Below are positions 21,379 to 30,882 of a DNA stretch of 64,000 nt, piece after piece. Position 1 is the first letter of the stretch, and each line of letters starts with the position of its first letter. The stretch is from positions 1 through 64,000 of the forward strand of contig NZ_JAIOUP010000013.1 of assembly GCF_019931165.1 (NCBI RefSeq), in the 5' to 3' direction. Source of the stretch: Schnuerera sp. xch1 (GTDB lineage Bacteria > Bacillota > Clostridia > Tissierellales > Tepidimicrobiaceae). Position numbers and translations under genes: made by a program. The notes beneath the pieces are model-generated. The model had not been told where the DNA came from. It did not search any database and saw only the letters and a list, made by a program, of their open reading frames with translations.

Positions 21379-21419
21379 TTAAAAACAACCTCTATTATAT
21401 AATAAAGGTTGTTTTTAAT
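21379..21419 (-). terminator. Terminator of the M20/DUF5058 operon
   Basis: AAAAACAACCTCTATTAT paired with ATAATAAAGGTTGTTTTT, one mismatch, with a T run on the minus strand, placed about 10 bases after the amidohydrolase stop. Confidence 0.88.
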
Positions 21420-21428
21420 CTCTGGAAT

Positions 21429-22610
21429 CTATTCTAAATAATCCAATGCTCCTTGTATTAACAAAGCTGCTCCTTTAAATAGCTGGGATTCATCAATAGC
21501 AAACTTTGGATTATGATTTGGATAAACGTGGCCATCTATTGCCATTGGAGTATCCATAAATATAAAGGTTCCTGGTACCTGTTTCAAATAATATGAAAAA
21601 TCTTCTCCACCCATGGATGGTTTCTTCAGTTCAATAATATCTTCCCTAGGAACAATTTTCTTAGCAGATTCTACAAAATACTTTGTAAATTCCTCGTCAT
21701 TTACCAACGGAGGATATCCAAAATTATAACTAAATTCGCAAGTTCCTCTCATGGTCTTCGATAAATCCTTGGCTATCTCCTCAAGTCTCCTGGCAATATA
21801 TTCTCTTATATTCTGGTCTACTGCTCTTACAGTTCCTTCTAATTCCACACTGTTGGGTATAATATTATACGCTTGCCCTCCATTTATTTTTCCCACTGTA
21901 ATAACAGCACTATCTGTTCCTGCCAGTTCTCTACTTATTATGGTTTGAATAACTGTTAAGTAGTGACTTACGACAACTACAGGATCCACGCCACTTTGAG
22001 GATATGCGCCGTGACAACCTTTTCCTATAAGCTTAACTTTAAAGCTATCTAGGCAAGCCATCATATTACTATAGCATACCCCTATAGACCCGTTTTTAGT
22101 AACGGTATTTATTAAATTCCCAACGTGAAGACCTAAAACTGCATCTACTTTAGGATTTTCAAACGCCCCAGCTTCTAACATTGGTTTAGCTCCACCAGGA
22201 CTTTCTTCAGCTGGCTGAAATATAAGCTTTACATTTCCATATATTTCATCCTTATTTTCACTAAGTACTTTAGCAACTCCTAATAGTATAGCCGTATGAG
22301 CATCATGTCCACAAGCATGCATATTATCATTTTGTGATGCGAAAGATAAACCAGTTTCCTCTTTAATTGGTAAAGCATCCATGTCAGCTCTTAAAGCTAT
22401 AGTTTTACCATCTTTACTACCCTTTATTAATCCTACTACTCCAGAACCTGCTACATTTTCCCTAAATTCAATACTCATACTTCTAATCTCGCTTGCAACA
22501 TATGCAGAAGTCTTGGGCAAATTCAATCCAAGTTCAGGTATCTGATGTAAATCTCTCCTACATTTTATTATATATTCTTCAACACCTTTAGCTTTTTTAA
22601 TAACATCCAT
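21429..22610 (-). CDS. M20 family amidohydrolase (aminoacylase/HipO-like)
   Basis: A 393-residue zinc-dependent hydrolase of the M20D group, which cleaves N-acyl or N-aryl amino acids and short amino-acid conjugates. Metal-binding and catalytic motifs are present: RADMDALPIKEE, HACGHDAHTAILLG, FQPAEESPGGAKPML, LGLHV and GGEDFSYYL. The lid domain is intact (about 185-295). It is the last gene of an operon with a second M20 peptidase and two membrane proteins. Hydrolysis releases an amino acid, consistent with amino-acid fermentation. The exact substrate cannot be read from the sequence. Confidence 0.9.
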   Translation of the reverse strand: MDVIKKAKGVEEYIIKCRRDLHQIPELGLNLPKTSAYVASEIRSMSIEFRENVAGSGVVGLIKGSKDGKTIALRADMDALPIKEETGLSFASQNDNMHACGHDAHTAILLGVAKVLSENKDEIYGNVKLIFQPAEESPGGAKPMLEAGAFENPKVDAVLGLHVGNLINTVTKNGSIGVCYSNMMACLDSFKVKLIGKGCHGAYPQSGVDPVVVVSHYLTVIQTIISRELAGTDSAVITVGKINGGQAYNIIPNSVELEGTVRAVDQNIREYIARRLEEIAKDLSKTMRGTCEFSYNFGYPPLVNDEEFTKYFVESAKKIVPREDIIELKKPSMGGEDFSYYLKQVPGTFIFMDTPMAIDGHVYPNHNPKFAIDESQLFKGAALLIQGALDYLE

Positions 22611-22621
22611 TAGATTCCCTC

Positions 22622-23800
22622 CTATCTTACCAAATAATTCTCAATTAACCCAACATAATACTTTATTGCGTTTTCTAAGCTATCAATTGTAATATATTCA
22701 TTTGGTTGATGAGCCATATTCGAATCACCAGGACCATAGAATATACAAGGGACTTGCTTAGCTGGTAAAAATATCGAGGCATCTGTATAAAAGCTTACCC
22801 CTGTTGCTTTTATATACTTACCAAATACTTCTTTATATGTGTCTTCAGCAAGTTTTACAAAAGGATGATCACTGTTAGTCTCTACTGCTTTTCTGTTATT
22901 CAATACCTTAATATCAGCTTTGAAACCACTTATTTCAGTTGATAACTTATTAATAATCTTCTCAAAATCTGCTATTATTTCATCATGTTCCATACCTGGT
23001 ACAGTTCTCATATCTATAGTAATACTACACTTATCTGGTACTACATTAGTTTTAACACCGCCATGAATCGTTGAGATATTCATCGTTGGATGTCCTACAA
23101 TTTCATTTTTCTCATATTTAAATTTATACTTTAATAGCTTAGATACTAAATAATTCATGTAAACAACTGCATTTACTCCTTTTCCCGGAAACGCTCCATG
23201 TGCTGTCTGCCCATAAGTAGTTATTTCTATCCAAAAGGCACCTTTTTCAGCTATATTAATTTTTTCAGAACTAGGTTCACCTATGATTATTGCACCAATA
23301 TCATCTAATCCACCATCATTTACAAATTTAACTGCACCTATACTAACAGTTTCCTCTCCTGCAGTTGCAGAATATACGAAATCTCCTTTCAGCTCTAATC
23401 CAGAATTCTTTATAGTCTTAAGAGCTATGAGCATAGCAGCTAATCCACCTTTCATATCTGCTGTGCCTCTTCCATAGACTTTCCCATCAACTATATCTCC
23501 GCTGTATGGGTTATATTGCCATTCAATATCTCCAGGTGGAACCGTATCTAAATGCCCGTTAAATAACAAAGTTTCTCTTTCACCAGTTCCCCTTAATCTC
23601 CCTATAACATTAGCTCTATTGTCTCCTAAATCATCCAATTCAGTTTCCAGGCCAATATCGTCCAAAAATTTCTTTATATATTCTGCTAATGGTTTCTCAT
23701 CACCTGGTTCATTAACAGTTTTAAAATTCACCATTTCCTTTAGCACTTTAACCGCTTCGTCTACTAAAGTTTCATCTGAAATCACTTCATTATTGATCAT
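22622..23800 (-). CDS. M20 family peptidase (ArgE/DapE type)
   Basis: A 392-residue metallopeptidase related to acetylornithine deacetylase and succinyl-diaminopimelate desuccinylase. It has FNGHLDTVPPG and GRGTADMKGG (metal and catalytic Asp), and TAGEETVSIGA (catalytic Glu pair). The C-terminus has GDSNMAHQPNEYI, with the metal-binding His. A GTG at 23812 is open, but AAGGTGA favours the ATG at 23800. No arg or lysine biosynthesis genes are nearby, so a catabolic dipeptidase or deacylase role is more likely than a biosynthetic one. Confidence 0.87.
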   Translation of the reverse strand: MINNEVISDETLVDEAVKVLKEMVNFKTVNEPGDEKPLAEYIKKFLDDIGLETELDDLGDNRANVIGRLRGTGERETLLFNGHLDTVPPGDIEWQYNPYSGDIVDGKVYGRGTADMKGGLAAMLIALKTIKNSGLELKGDFVYSATAGEETVSIGAVKFVNDGGLDDIGAIIIGEPSSEKINIAEKGAFWIEITTYGQTAHGAFPGKGVNAVVYMNYLVSKLLKYKFKYEKNEIVGHPTMNISTIHGGVKTNVVPDKCSITIDMRTVPGMEHDEIIADFEKIINKLSTEISGFKADIKVLNNRKAVETNSDHPFVKLAEDTYKEVFGKYIKATGVSFYTDASIFLPAKQVPCIFYGPGDSNMAHQPNEYITIDSLENAIKYYVGLIENYLVR

Positions 23801-23826
23801 AATAATATTCACCTTCTTGTATTAGT

Positions 23827-24501
23827 CTATTTTTCAGCTCCTTTAGAATTTTTCTTCTTGTGTTCAAAAATTCCAAATGCAATAGTTGAAAATACAGTTA
23901 GTGGTAATATTGCAAATACAGGTAATGGAGTAAATATTTTAAGAATTAAAACTAATGCTAATGCATAAACACCAAATTTAGGAGCCTTAATAGCAAACAT
24001 TGAACCAAATACCGCTGGCAATACGAAATCAAATGCTCTTAGAACACTAGCAGGTAACACGTTAAGTATGAAACTACCTACAAATACTGAAAGCGTTCCT
24101 GCTATTACACTAGTAACAACTGATCCAGCTATAGCCAATGTGCCGACTAATTCTGATTTTTTGGTTCCTTCTTCAACTTTTAAAACACTTTGTGCAACAG
24201 CTGCACATGGAAGTCTCATATTCCCTATTTCACCAGCCAAAAAAGACATATAGGTTCCTGCAATTCCTAAAACTGGAAAATAAGATATAGGTTCAATAAA
24301 ATAAAATGGAGCGTATACAGCAGCTGTTAAACCCCATCCTGCTAATATTGCACCTATCGGTGGCCTTGCACCATATCTTATTGCTAAATAAATTGAAGGA
24401 ACAAAACATGCAAGTGTTGCTATAAACATCGAAATTCTACCTATTCTAATTACTGGTATCGTGAATTTTTGATTATAAGTTTGATCTATATTTTTTTCCA
24501 T
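23827..24501 (-). CDS. Membrane protein partner of DUF5058 protein
   Basis: A 224-residue hydrophobic protein with about five or six membrane helices and a charged C-terminal tail (EHKKKNSKGAEK). I do not recognise a named family. It is 16 bases downstream of the DUF5058 gene and upstream of two M20 hydrolases. Similar side-by-side pairs of small membrane proteins are usual for two-component transporters, so it is probably half of an importer for the hydrolase substrate. Glycine-rich stretches near residues 85-95 and 135-145 could line a path. Confidence 0.6.
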   Translation of the reverse strand: MEKNIDQTYNQKFTIPVIRIGRISMFIATLACFVPSIYLAIRYGARPPIGAILAGWGLTAAVYAPFYFIEPISYFPVLGIAGTYMSFLAGEIGNMRLPCAAVAQSVLKVEEGTKKSELVGTLAIAGSVVTSVIAGTLSVFVGSFILNVLPASVLRAFDFVLPAVFGSMFAIKAPKFGVYALALVLILKIFTPLPVFAILPLTVFSTIAFGIFEHKKKNSKGAEK

Positions 24502-24517
24502 TATCTAACCCCCCTCT

Positions 24518-25219
24518 TTATTGTGGAAAGACAATTGCACTAACAGCCATTCCAATTACCATTGCTATTCCTAAACTTAATTCTTCTAGCTTAGGATATT
24601 TCTTACAAATTCGCATTATTACTACCATTGTAAGTCCAGATATAACTGCTGTTAGAGCACTCCCTCCCCCAGCTCTTAAATGATCACTTAATAAAAATGA
24701 GAAAGCTGCAGTTATTGCTGCACTTCCTATTATGCCGTATAACGCTGTATTTCCACCAGCTATTTTATCTTGTATTACACCCAATTTATCAGTAAATAAT
24801 CCACAAATTATAAGCCAACCTGATCCATTCAATACCATTGCTAATATGGAATTTGCATATTCTGTAATTCCATATTCAGGACTACCAAATTCAACTCCCA
24901 TAGCTTCAGCTCCAAAAGTTGCAGCTGTAAGTTCCGTTGATGCAGCTCCTATAATAACTGTTCTCAACCAAGTTATAGGACCTCCTAAAACTGCTATCAT
25001 AGCTACCATTACTATAAATACGGATAAAGCAGGACCAATACCAGATACAAAACCTATTCTAAATGCTTTTCTTGATTCTTCTTTTGTCATTTCCACTTCT
25101 TCAGCTGTGGCAAATGCTCTTTTAGCAATAAAAAATACCTGAGCTAATACTACAATAATTGCTGGTAAAACCATCAACCACATCATAGGTTGATTTGCTA
25201 CTTGTAAATACTCTTTCAT
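24518..25219 (-). CDS. DUF5058 family membrane protein
   Basis: A 233-residue integral membrane protein with about six helices. The arrangement is an N-terminal helix (MWLMVLPAIIVVLAQVFF), a short acidic loop EEVEMTKEESRKAFRIG, several glycine- and alanine-rich helices and a last helix ending near the C-terminus. This fits DUF5058, a family found in Firmicutes near peptidases and amidohydrolases. It is the first gene of the operon leading to the two M20 enzymes, so uptake of an acylated amino acid or peptide is the working idea; function is not established. Confidence 0.7.
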   Translation of the reverse strand: MKEYLQVANQPMMWLMVLPAIIVVLAQVFFIAKRAFATAEEVEMTKEESRKAFRIGFVSGIGPALSVFIVMVAMIAVLGGPITWLRTVIIGAASTELTAATFGAEAMGVEFGSPEYGITEYANSILAMVLNGSGWLIICGLFTDKLGVIQDKIAGGNTALYGIIGSAAITAAFSFLLSDHLRAGGGSALTAVISGLTMVVIMRICKKYPKLEELSLGIAMVIGMAVSAIVFPQ

Positions 25220-25997
25220 AAATTTGACCCCCTTTAAATTTAATATGATTACTTCTTGTAAACTTAAATAAAATGTTGACAGTTATGTGATATAATTAGG
25301 TTCTATATTGAAAATCAAACACGCGAGTTAGAATATTTCATTATTTTTTATAATAAACATTAAGTTTACAAAATTTATAAACTAAACTTAGTAATATTGT
25401 ACAATGAATTATTTGAATAAATTTTGTGATTATTTACAATTTTCTATAAATTATTTATGCTTTTATGCTTTTTTGTTTATTGTACAAAATTTTTTCAATA
25501 TTTTTTCATATATTTACAATTGTAAATATGAAAAAATAGTTGGCTTACACATTTTTAGCAATCAAGTAAACCAACTATTAGATATCAGAAAATTTAATTT
25601 GTTTGATTTCTAAATTATTGAGTCTTTCTAAGAAGCTGTCAATATAAAACACATGCTCTAGCAAAATTTCTATAAATTAATATTAAATTTGGTAAAAACA
25701 AATATACCTAAATAACATGATAGCCTTAGGCTTTAATTATTATAATTTTAACAATATTAAATTCAGAAGATTATTTAACAGGTAAGTCTAAAACAACACA
25801 ATGAACTAGCTAAGTGATACATTGCGTTTTTATTTCATCAACTTATCAATTATTATCATATTTATAGTATTATTATGGTATTATATAGAAAGGTTCTTCT
25901 CACAATGAATGATATTACACAGTGTTTTAACGTACATTACACTTTTATACTTTCTATTAAGTTGTTTTTGCCCACACAATTTCAAGGAGGTATCATT
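25220..25997. other. Long AT-rich divergent intergenic region
   Basis: This 778-base gap separates the minus-strand DUF5058 operon from the plus-strand nhaC-like gene. I see no convincing gene. Two hairpins stand out: TTTTTTCATA...TTTACAATTGTAAATATGAAAAAA at 25501-25536, and ATAGTTGG...CCAACTAT at about 25536-25580. They could terminate or fold a leader RNA. An open frame at 25404-25613 is very Phe/Tyr/Asn-rich and has no ribosome site. The gap probably carries promoters for both operons and PucR binding sites. Confidence 0.5.
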
Positions 25998-27440
25998 ATG
26001 GAAAAACGATCTACAGATCTGGAGTTTTATGGTAATGAATGGGTGTCATTTTTACCATTTGTTGTATTCCTAGTATTGATTGTACTCACTACATTTATCT
26101 GGAAGTCAACTTCTAATGGAGCACTTTGGATACCAGCATTTAGCGCCTTAATCATTGCCTTTTTCTTTGCAAAGGATAAAAAATTATATGCTGAAACAAT
26201 CATAAAGGGGATGTCAAGTAGAGAAGCAATTATCCCAATAGTTTGTTGGATATTTGCTGGAGTTTTCGCCACAATTCTTCGTTCGTCAGGATTGGCAAAT
26301 GGTATTGCAGGAGTAGCTGCTTCAATAGGAATTAAAGGAACTTTCTTCATAATTGTCAGCTTTATAGCTTGTGCTATATTTGCCACCGCAACTGGTACTG
26401 GGTTTGGTACTATAGCAACTGGTATGGGAGTTTTATATCCTGCAGGTATTGCTTTAGGAGCTCATCCTGCTCTATTAGCCGGAGCTATAATATCTGGTGG
26501 AATATTTGGAGATAACGTTGCTCCTATATCCGATACTACTATCTGCTCAGCAACTAGCCAAGGGGTTGATGTACCAGGAGTAGTAAAATCAAGACTTAAA
26601 TATGCCATCTCAGCTGGTATTATAGTCATCATTGGAATTTTAATTATAGGGTCAGGTTATGATGGAACCATATCATCTCAAGTAGCTGTTGAATACAATC
26701 CAAAAACCTTGGTGATGTTGATTCCTGTTGCCATTACTATTATGATTGCTATAAAAGTAGGCGATATAATAGTTGCTACTACCATAGGTTCCGTTTTGGC
26801 AGGTGCTACAGCTGTATTAGCTGGGTTATTTAATTTTATACAAATAGATCCTGCTGCAAATGTAGCTAAAGAGGCCTTAATCAGAGTTTCCGGTACTGGT
26901 ATGGATAGGACAGTTGATGGTGTCATCTACTCAGGATTATTTAGTATGATACAAGTTATTATCTTAGCCCTTCTACTTTTTGGTTCAATAGAAATAATGA
27001 GAGCAGGCCGTGGTGATATAAAACTATTAAATGTACTTGGAAAAATTGCAAGAACTGCACAAGGTGCAGAATTCGTTATAAGCGCAATGATTATAATACT
27101 ATCTGGACTAATGGGATTAAATGCGCCAGCAATCTTAGCAGTGGGTGCTTCTTTTGCTAAACCATTAAGTCAAAGATATGGTATCAGCCCATATAGAACT
27201 GCAAACTTATTAGATGCACAGTCCAATACATTTGCATATGCATTGCCTTGGACACCAGCTATAATCTATACTATAAGTTTTGCAAAGGATAGCCCTATTC
27301 CACTTTCAGCTACACAAGTTGCCCCATATGTATTATATGCATATGCAATGCTTGCAGTAATGTTTGTAACAATAATATTTGGAATTGGTAGATATGATAA
27401 TATGCCTAAATTAAAGAAAAAATCAAATGAAACTGCCTGA
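25998..27440 (+). CDS. NhaC-family Na+/H+ antiporter-like transporter
   Basis: A 480-residue transporter with about twelve helices. Family marks include GIFGDNVAPISDTTICSAT and the related glycine-rich repeats (ATGTGFGTIATGMGVLYPAG). NhaC-type proteins exchange Na+ for H+, and close relatives (MleN, amino-acid/lactate exchangers) carry organic acids. Upstream frame reaches back to 25875, but an AAGGAGG site 8 bases before the ATG at 25998 sets the start. Its position next to the peptidase/DUF5058 operon and an FAH enzyme suggests an organic substrate as much as a pH role. Confidence 0.88.
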   Translation: MEKRSTDLEFYGNEWVSFLPFVVFLVLIVLTTFIWKSTSNGALWIPAFSALIIAFFFAKDKKLYAETIIKGMSSREAIIPIVCWIFAGVFATILRSSGLANGIAGVAASIGIKGTFFIIVSFIACAIFATATGTGFGTIATGMGVLYPAGIALGAHPALLAGAIISGGIFGDNVAPISDTTICSATSQGVDVPGVVKSRLKYAISAGIIVIIGILIIGSGYDGTISSQVAVEYNPKTLVMLIPVAITIMIAIKVGDIIVATTIGSVLAGATAVLAGLFNFIQIDPAANVAKEALIRVSGTGMDRTVDGVIYSGLFSMIQVIILALLLFGSIEIMRAGRGDIKLLNVLGKIARTAQGAEFVISAMIIILSGLMGLNAPAILAVGASFAKPLSQRYGISPYRTANLLDAQSNTFAYALPWTPAIIYTISFAKDSPIPLSATQVAPYVLYAYAMLAVMFVTIIFGIGRYDNMPKLKKKSNETA

Positions 27441-27471
27441 AAAATAGCTCGATTTGGAGCTATTTTTTTAT
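27441..27471 (+). terminator. Terminator after the nhaC-like gene
   Basis: AAAATAGCTC-GATTTG-GAGCTATTTTTTT directly after the stop codon: a 10-bp stem with a run of seven T. Confidence 0.92.
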
Positions 27472-27584
27472 ACAATTCCTTCCCCTATTAATTTTTACGA
27501 CACTTATGATTAATGAACTTCATTATGATATATTTATGTTATCATATAGATAATAGTAAATATAAATAAGGGGGAGTTGATAAA

Positions 27585-28481
27585 ATGAAGTTTGTTTCGT
27601 ACATATATGATGGAAATGAAGGTTATGGAGTTTTTAATGAAGATAATATTAGTGTATTCCCTATGAATGTATTACTTGGAAAGCTAAACAGAAAAGTACT
27701 CGAAAATCTATTGGAATTCATTCGTACTTATTCCGATGATATAATACTTGAATTAGGAAATGTTTTAAACGGTAGTGTGGATAATACTATATCTATTGAT
27801 GACATAAAAATCACCGCTCCAATACCATATCCTCGCAGAAATGTATTCTGTCTAGGAAAGAACTACGCTGACCACGCTATGGAAGTAAAGAGTTTGCCTG
27901 GTGGAAAAGCAGCTGTTCCTGACTATCCTATTTACTTTACAAAGGTGACAGATCCTGCAATAGGACATATGGACAAGGTTATAATACCTAAGGATTATAC
28001 TGAAAAAATTGATTATGAAGTAGAATTGGCTATTATTATTGGAAAGGACGGTAAGGATATTTCTCCTGACGATGCTGAAGATTATATATTTGGTTATACC
28101 ATCGGAAACGATATATCAGCAAGAGATATTCAAACTAAACATGTACAGTGGTTTAAAGGGAAAAGCCTGGACACATTTACTCCAATGGGACCATATATAG
28201 TGGATAAATCTGAAATAAGCTTTCCAATTGAATTGGATATCAACTGTAAGATAAATGGAGAAATTAGACAAAACTCTAATACCAAAAATCTAATATTCGA
28301 TATACCAACTATAATCTCAGACCTATCAAAAGGGCTAACTCTAAGAGCGGGTGACATTATACTAACAGGAACCCCATCAGGTGTAGGAATAGGATTTACA
28401 CCACATAAGTATTTGAAATCTGGAGATGTAGTGGAATGTTATGTAGAGAAGATTGGATCTTTGGTTAATTATGTAAAATAA
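27585..28481 (+). CDS. Fumarylacetoacetate hydrolase (FAH) family protein
   Basis: A 298-residue member of the FAH superfamily. These enzymes cleave, decarboxylate or isomerise beta-keto acids using a divalent metal. The metal-binding acidic residues are in IDYEVELAIIIG (Glu, Glu) and GNDISARDIQ (Asp). The C-terminal LTGTPSGVGIGF is the family signature. The N-terminal 75 residues form the usual small domain. It starts with AAGGGGGAG upstream. Likely activities are acylpyruvase, oxaloacetate decarboxylase or a step of aromatic or amino-acid breakdown; the sequence does not decide. Confidence 0.88.
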   Translation: MKFVSYIYDGNEGYGVFNEDNISVFPMNVLLGKLNRKVLENLLEFIRTYSDDIILELGNVLNGSVDNTISIDDIKITAPIPYPRRNVFCLGKNYADHAMEVKSLPGGKAAVPDYPIYFTKVTDPAIGHMDKVIIPKDYTEKIDYEVELAIIIGKDGKDISPDDAEDYIFGYTIGNDISARDIQTKHVQWFKGKSLDTFTPMGPYIVDKSEISFPIELDINCKINGEIRQNSNTKNLIFDIPTIISDLSKGLTLRAGDIILTGTPSGVGIGFTPHKYLKSGDVVECYVEKIGSLVNYVK

Positions 28482-28510
28482 ACTCGGGTTAAACCCTAGG
28501 AATCTTAATA

Positions 28511-28703
28511 AGTGAAGACATATTTAGAAAGATAAGCTCGACTTCGGAAAGATTCGTATAAAGTATTCGACTAGGGGAAAAAATCGTTTAGTTGCGTATT
28601 ATAGCGATAGCGATCTTCGCAGCCACTTTTTTCCCGTGTCGTAATACTTCACGAATCTTGGAATGGAAGCGCGTTCTTTCTAAATATGTCGTAGCCATTC
28701 ACT
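28511..28703. repeat. 193-bp imperfect palindrome, MITE-like
   Basis: The left arm begins AGTGAA and contains GACATATTTAGAAAGA, AGATTCGT, AAGTATT, CGAC and GGGAAAAAA in order. Read in reverse complement from the right end (TTCACT at 28698-28703), the same blocks appear in the same order. The arms are about 80 bases each around a central TTTAGTTGCGTATTATAG loop. It lies between two convergent genes. It codes for nothing and shares 23 bases with 11089-11111. It resembles a non-autonomous mobile hairpin. Confidence 0.7.
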
Positions 28704-28745
28704 AGCCTAATTTTAATGTTTATTATGTTTCTCAATTATACATTA

Positions 28746-30860
28746 TCACCTCATTGCCCTCATGGAATTCAATATTGCAATAACCGCTACTCCTACATCT
28801 GCAAATACCGCTTCCCACATTGTGGCTATTCCAAATGCACCCATTATTAGGAAAATAAGCTTTACACCTATTACAAATACAATATTCTGCCATACAATTT
28901 TCTGTGTCTTTTTAGCAATTTTAATAGCCGAGGATATTCTTGATGGCTCATCTGTCATTATTACTATATCTGCAGCTTCTATTGCTGCATCGGAACCTAA
29001 TCCTCCCATAGCTATGCCAATATCTGCTCTAGCTAGAACCGGTGCATCATTTATACCATCACCTATGAATACAAGTTTCCCTTTAGAGGGTTTTTGACTA
29101 TCAAGTGATTCCAGTTTTTCTACCTTATCAGTAGGCAACAGCTCTGAATAAACCTCATCCAAACCCAATTCATGACCTACTCTTTCACCAGCCTTTTTTG
29201 TATCTCCTGTTAGCATAACTGCCTTTTTAACACCAAGAGCCTTTAAAGTTTCAATTGCAATTTTTGAGTCATCTTTAACCTCATCAGAAATAGCTATATT
29301 ACCAGCATATTTCCCATCTACTGATACATGAACAATGGTTCCAATTGATTCAACGTTTCTGTAGCTTATATTCTCTTTATTCATCAATTTCACATTACCT
29401 GCCAGTACCCCTTTCTCATCAACTATCACTTTAGTACCATGACCAGATATTTCATCATAACTTTCAACCTTAGCCTTATCAACTTCTTTTCCATATTCCT
29501 TCATTATGGAAGTTGCGATAGGATGATTTGAAAAGCTTTCAGCATAGGCTGCATATTCTATTAATTCTTCTTCAGTAAATCCATTTTGAGGATTTATTTC
29601 ACTTACATTAAATACTCCTTTTGTCAATGTGCCAGTCTTATCAAACACAACTGTTTCTACATTGTTTAAAGCTTCTAAGAAATTACTTCCTTTCACCAAT
29701 ATACCCTTCTTTGAAGCTCCTCCTATGCCACCAAAGAAACCTAAAGGTATTGATATGACTAATGCACATGGACATGATATTACTAGAAATATCAATGCCC
29801 TATATATCCAATCTGAGAATGTTGCATCTTGCAATATTATCGGCGGAATAAATGCAATTGACATAGCTGCAAATACAACTACTGGCGTATAGTATCTTGC
29901 AAATTTAGTAATAAAATTTTCTGTAGGAGCTTTTCTACTACTAGCATTTTGAACCAAATCTAAAATCTTAGAAACAGTTGATTCCCCATAATTCTTAGTA
30001 ACCTTTATAGTTAAAACTCCATTATTATTTATAAATCCACTTAATGCATCACTTCCTGGCTCCAATTCTCTTGGAACAGATTCACCTGTTAATGCAGATG
30101 TATCAGCCATTGAATATCCTTCTATAACTTTACCGTCAAGTGGAACCTTTTCACCTGGTTTTACAACTATTATATCTCCAATACTTACTTCCTCAGGAAA
30201 TACCTTTATCATATTATCTCCAACCTTTAGATTTGCAAAATCAGGTCTTATATCCATCAATTCACTTATTGACTTTCTGGAACGATCTACAGCTATATCC
30301 TGAAATAGTTCTCCTACTTGGTAAAATAACATAACTGCAACACCTTCTGGAAACTCGCCTACTAGAAAAGCACCTATTGTAGCAATCCCCATAAGGAAAT
30401 TTTCATCAAACACTTGCCCTTTTGCAATATTTTTAATAGCCCTTAATAATACTTCGCCTCCTACTATTAGATAGCTTATTAAAAATATAGTAAGTTCCAT
30501 CCAATTTGGTAAGTTTAAGGCTAAACATATTGCAAATAGAACAGCACTTACCCCTATTTGAATAATTTTCCCTTTATAACTTTCCTTTTCATCATTATCA
30601 TCTTCATCATTATCATCATTATCTCTATTTTTATCTATAACTTTTACATGTGGTTCATACTTATGAACTATAGAATTAATTTGCCCTAAAATACTATCAA
30701 ATTCACTGTCATTACTGGTTTCAAATGTAAGTGTTTTTGTCATAAAATTCATCGATGCACTTATTCCATCTATTTCATTAACTTCCTTTTCAATTTTAGT
30801 TGAACAATTAGCACAATCCAGACCTTCTAATAACAGTTCTCTCTTAACAACAGCTGTCAC
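28746..30860 (-). CDS. cadA: Heavy-metal P-type ATPase (Cd/Zn/Pb efflux, CadA/ZntA)
   Basis: A 704-residue P1B-type ATPase that pumps divalent soft metals outward. The N-terminal HMA domain has GLDCANC. A stretch of alternating Asp and Asn (about residues 79-93) follows, in place of the His-rich loops seen in some homologues. SCPCALVIS in helix 6 is the transport CPC motif, DKTGTLTKG holds the phosphorylated Asp, and GDGINDAPVL is the hinge. Specificity for Zn/Cd/Pb is inferred from the CPC motif and the paired CadC-type repressor. It lies 22 bases after cadC in one transcript. Confidence 0.94.
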   Translation of the reverse strand: MTAVVKRELLLEGLDCANCSTKIEKEVNEIDGISASMNFMTKTLTFETSNDSEFDSILGQINSIVHKYEPHVKVIDKNRDNDDNDEDDNDEKESYKGKIIQIGVSAVLFAICLALNLPNWMELTIFLISYLIVGGEVLLRAIKNIAKGQVFDENFLMGIATIGAFLVGEFPEGVAVMLFYQVGELFQDIAVDRSRKSISELMDIRPDFANLKVGDNMIKVFPEEVSIGDIIVVKPGEKVPLDGKVIEGYSMADTSALTGESVPRELEPGSDALSGFINNNGVLTIKVTKNYGESTVSKILDLVQNASSRKAPTENFITKFARYYTPVVVFAAMSIAFIPPIILQDATFSDWIYRALIFLVISCPCALVISIPLGFFGGIGGASKKGILVKGSNFLEALNNVETVVFDKTGTLTKGVFNVSEINPQNGFTEEELIEYAAYAESFSNHPIATSIMKEYGKEVDKAKVESYDEISGHGTKVIVDEKGVLAGNVKLMNKENISYRNVESIGTIVHVSVDGKYAGNIAISDEVKDDSKIAIETLKALGVKKAVMLTGDTKKAGERVGHELGLDEVYSELLPTDKVEKLESLDSQKPSKGKLVFIGDGINDAPVLARADIGIAMGGLGSDAAIEAADIVIMTDEPSRISSAIKIAKKTQKIVWQNIVFVIGVKLIFLIMGAFGIATMWEAVFADVGVAVIAILNSMRAMR

Positions 30861-30882
30861 AATACGATACCCCCTTAATGCT

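Noticed and set aside
25404-25613. 69-codon frame in the long intergenic gap
   Set aside because: Composition is that of AT-rich spacer (Phe, Tyr, Asn, Leu); it spans a hairpin and lacks a ribosome site.
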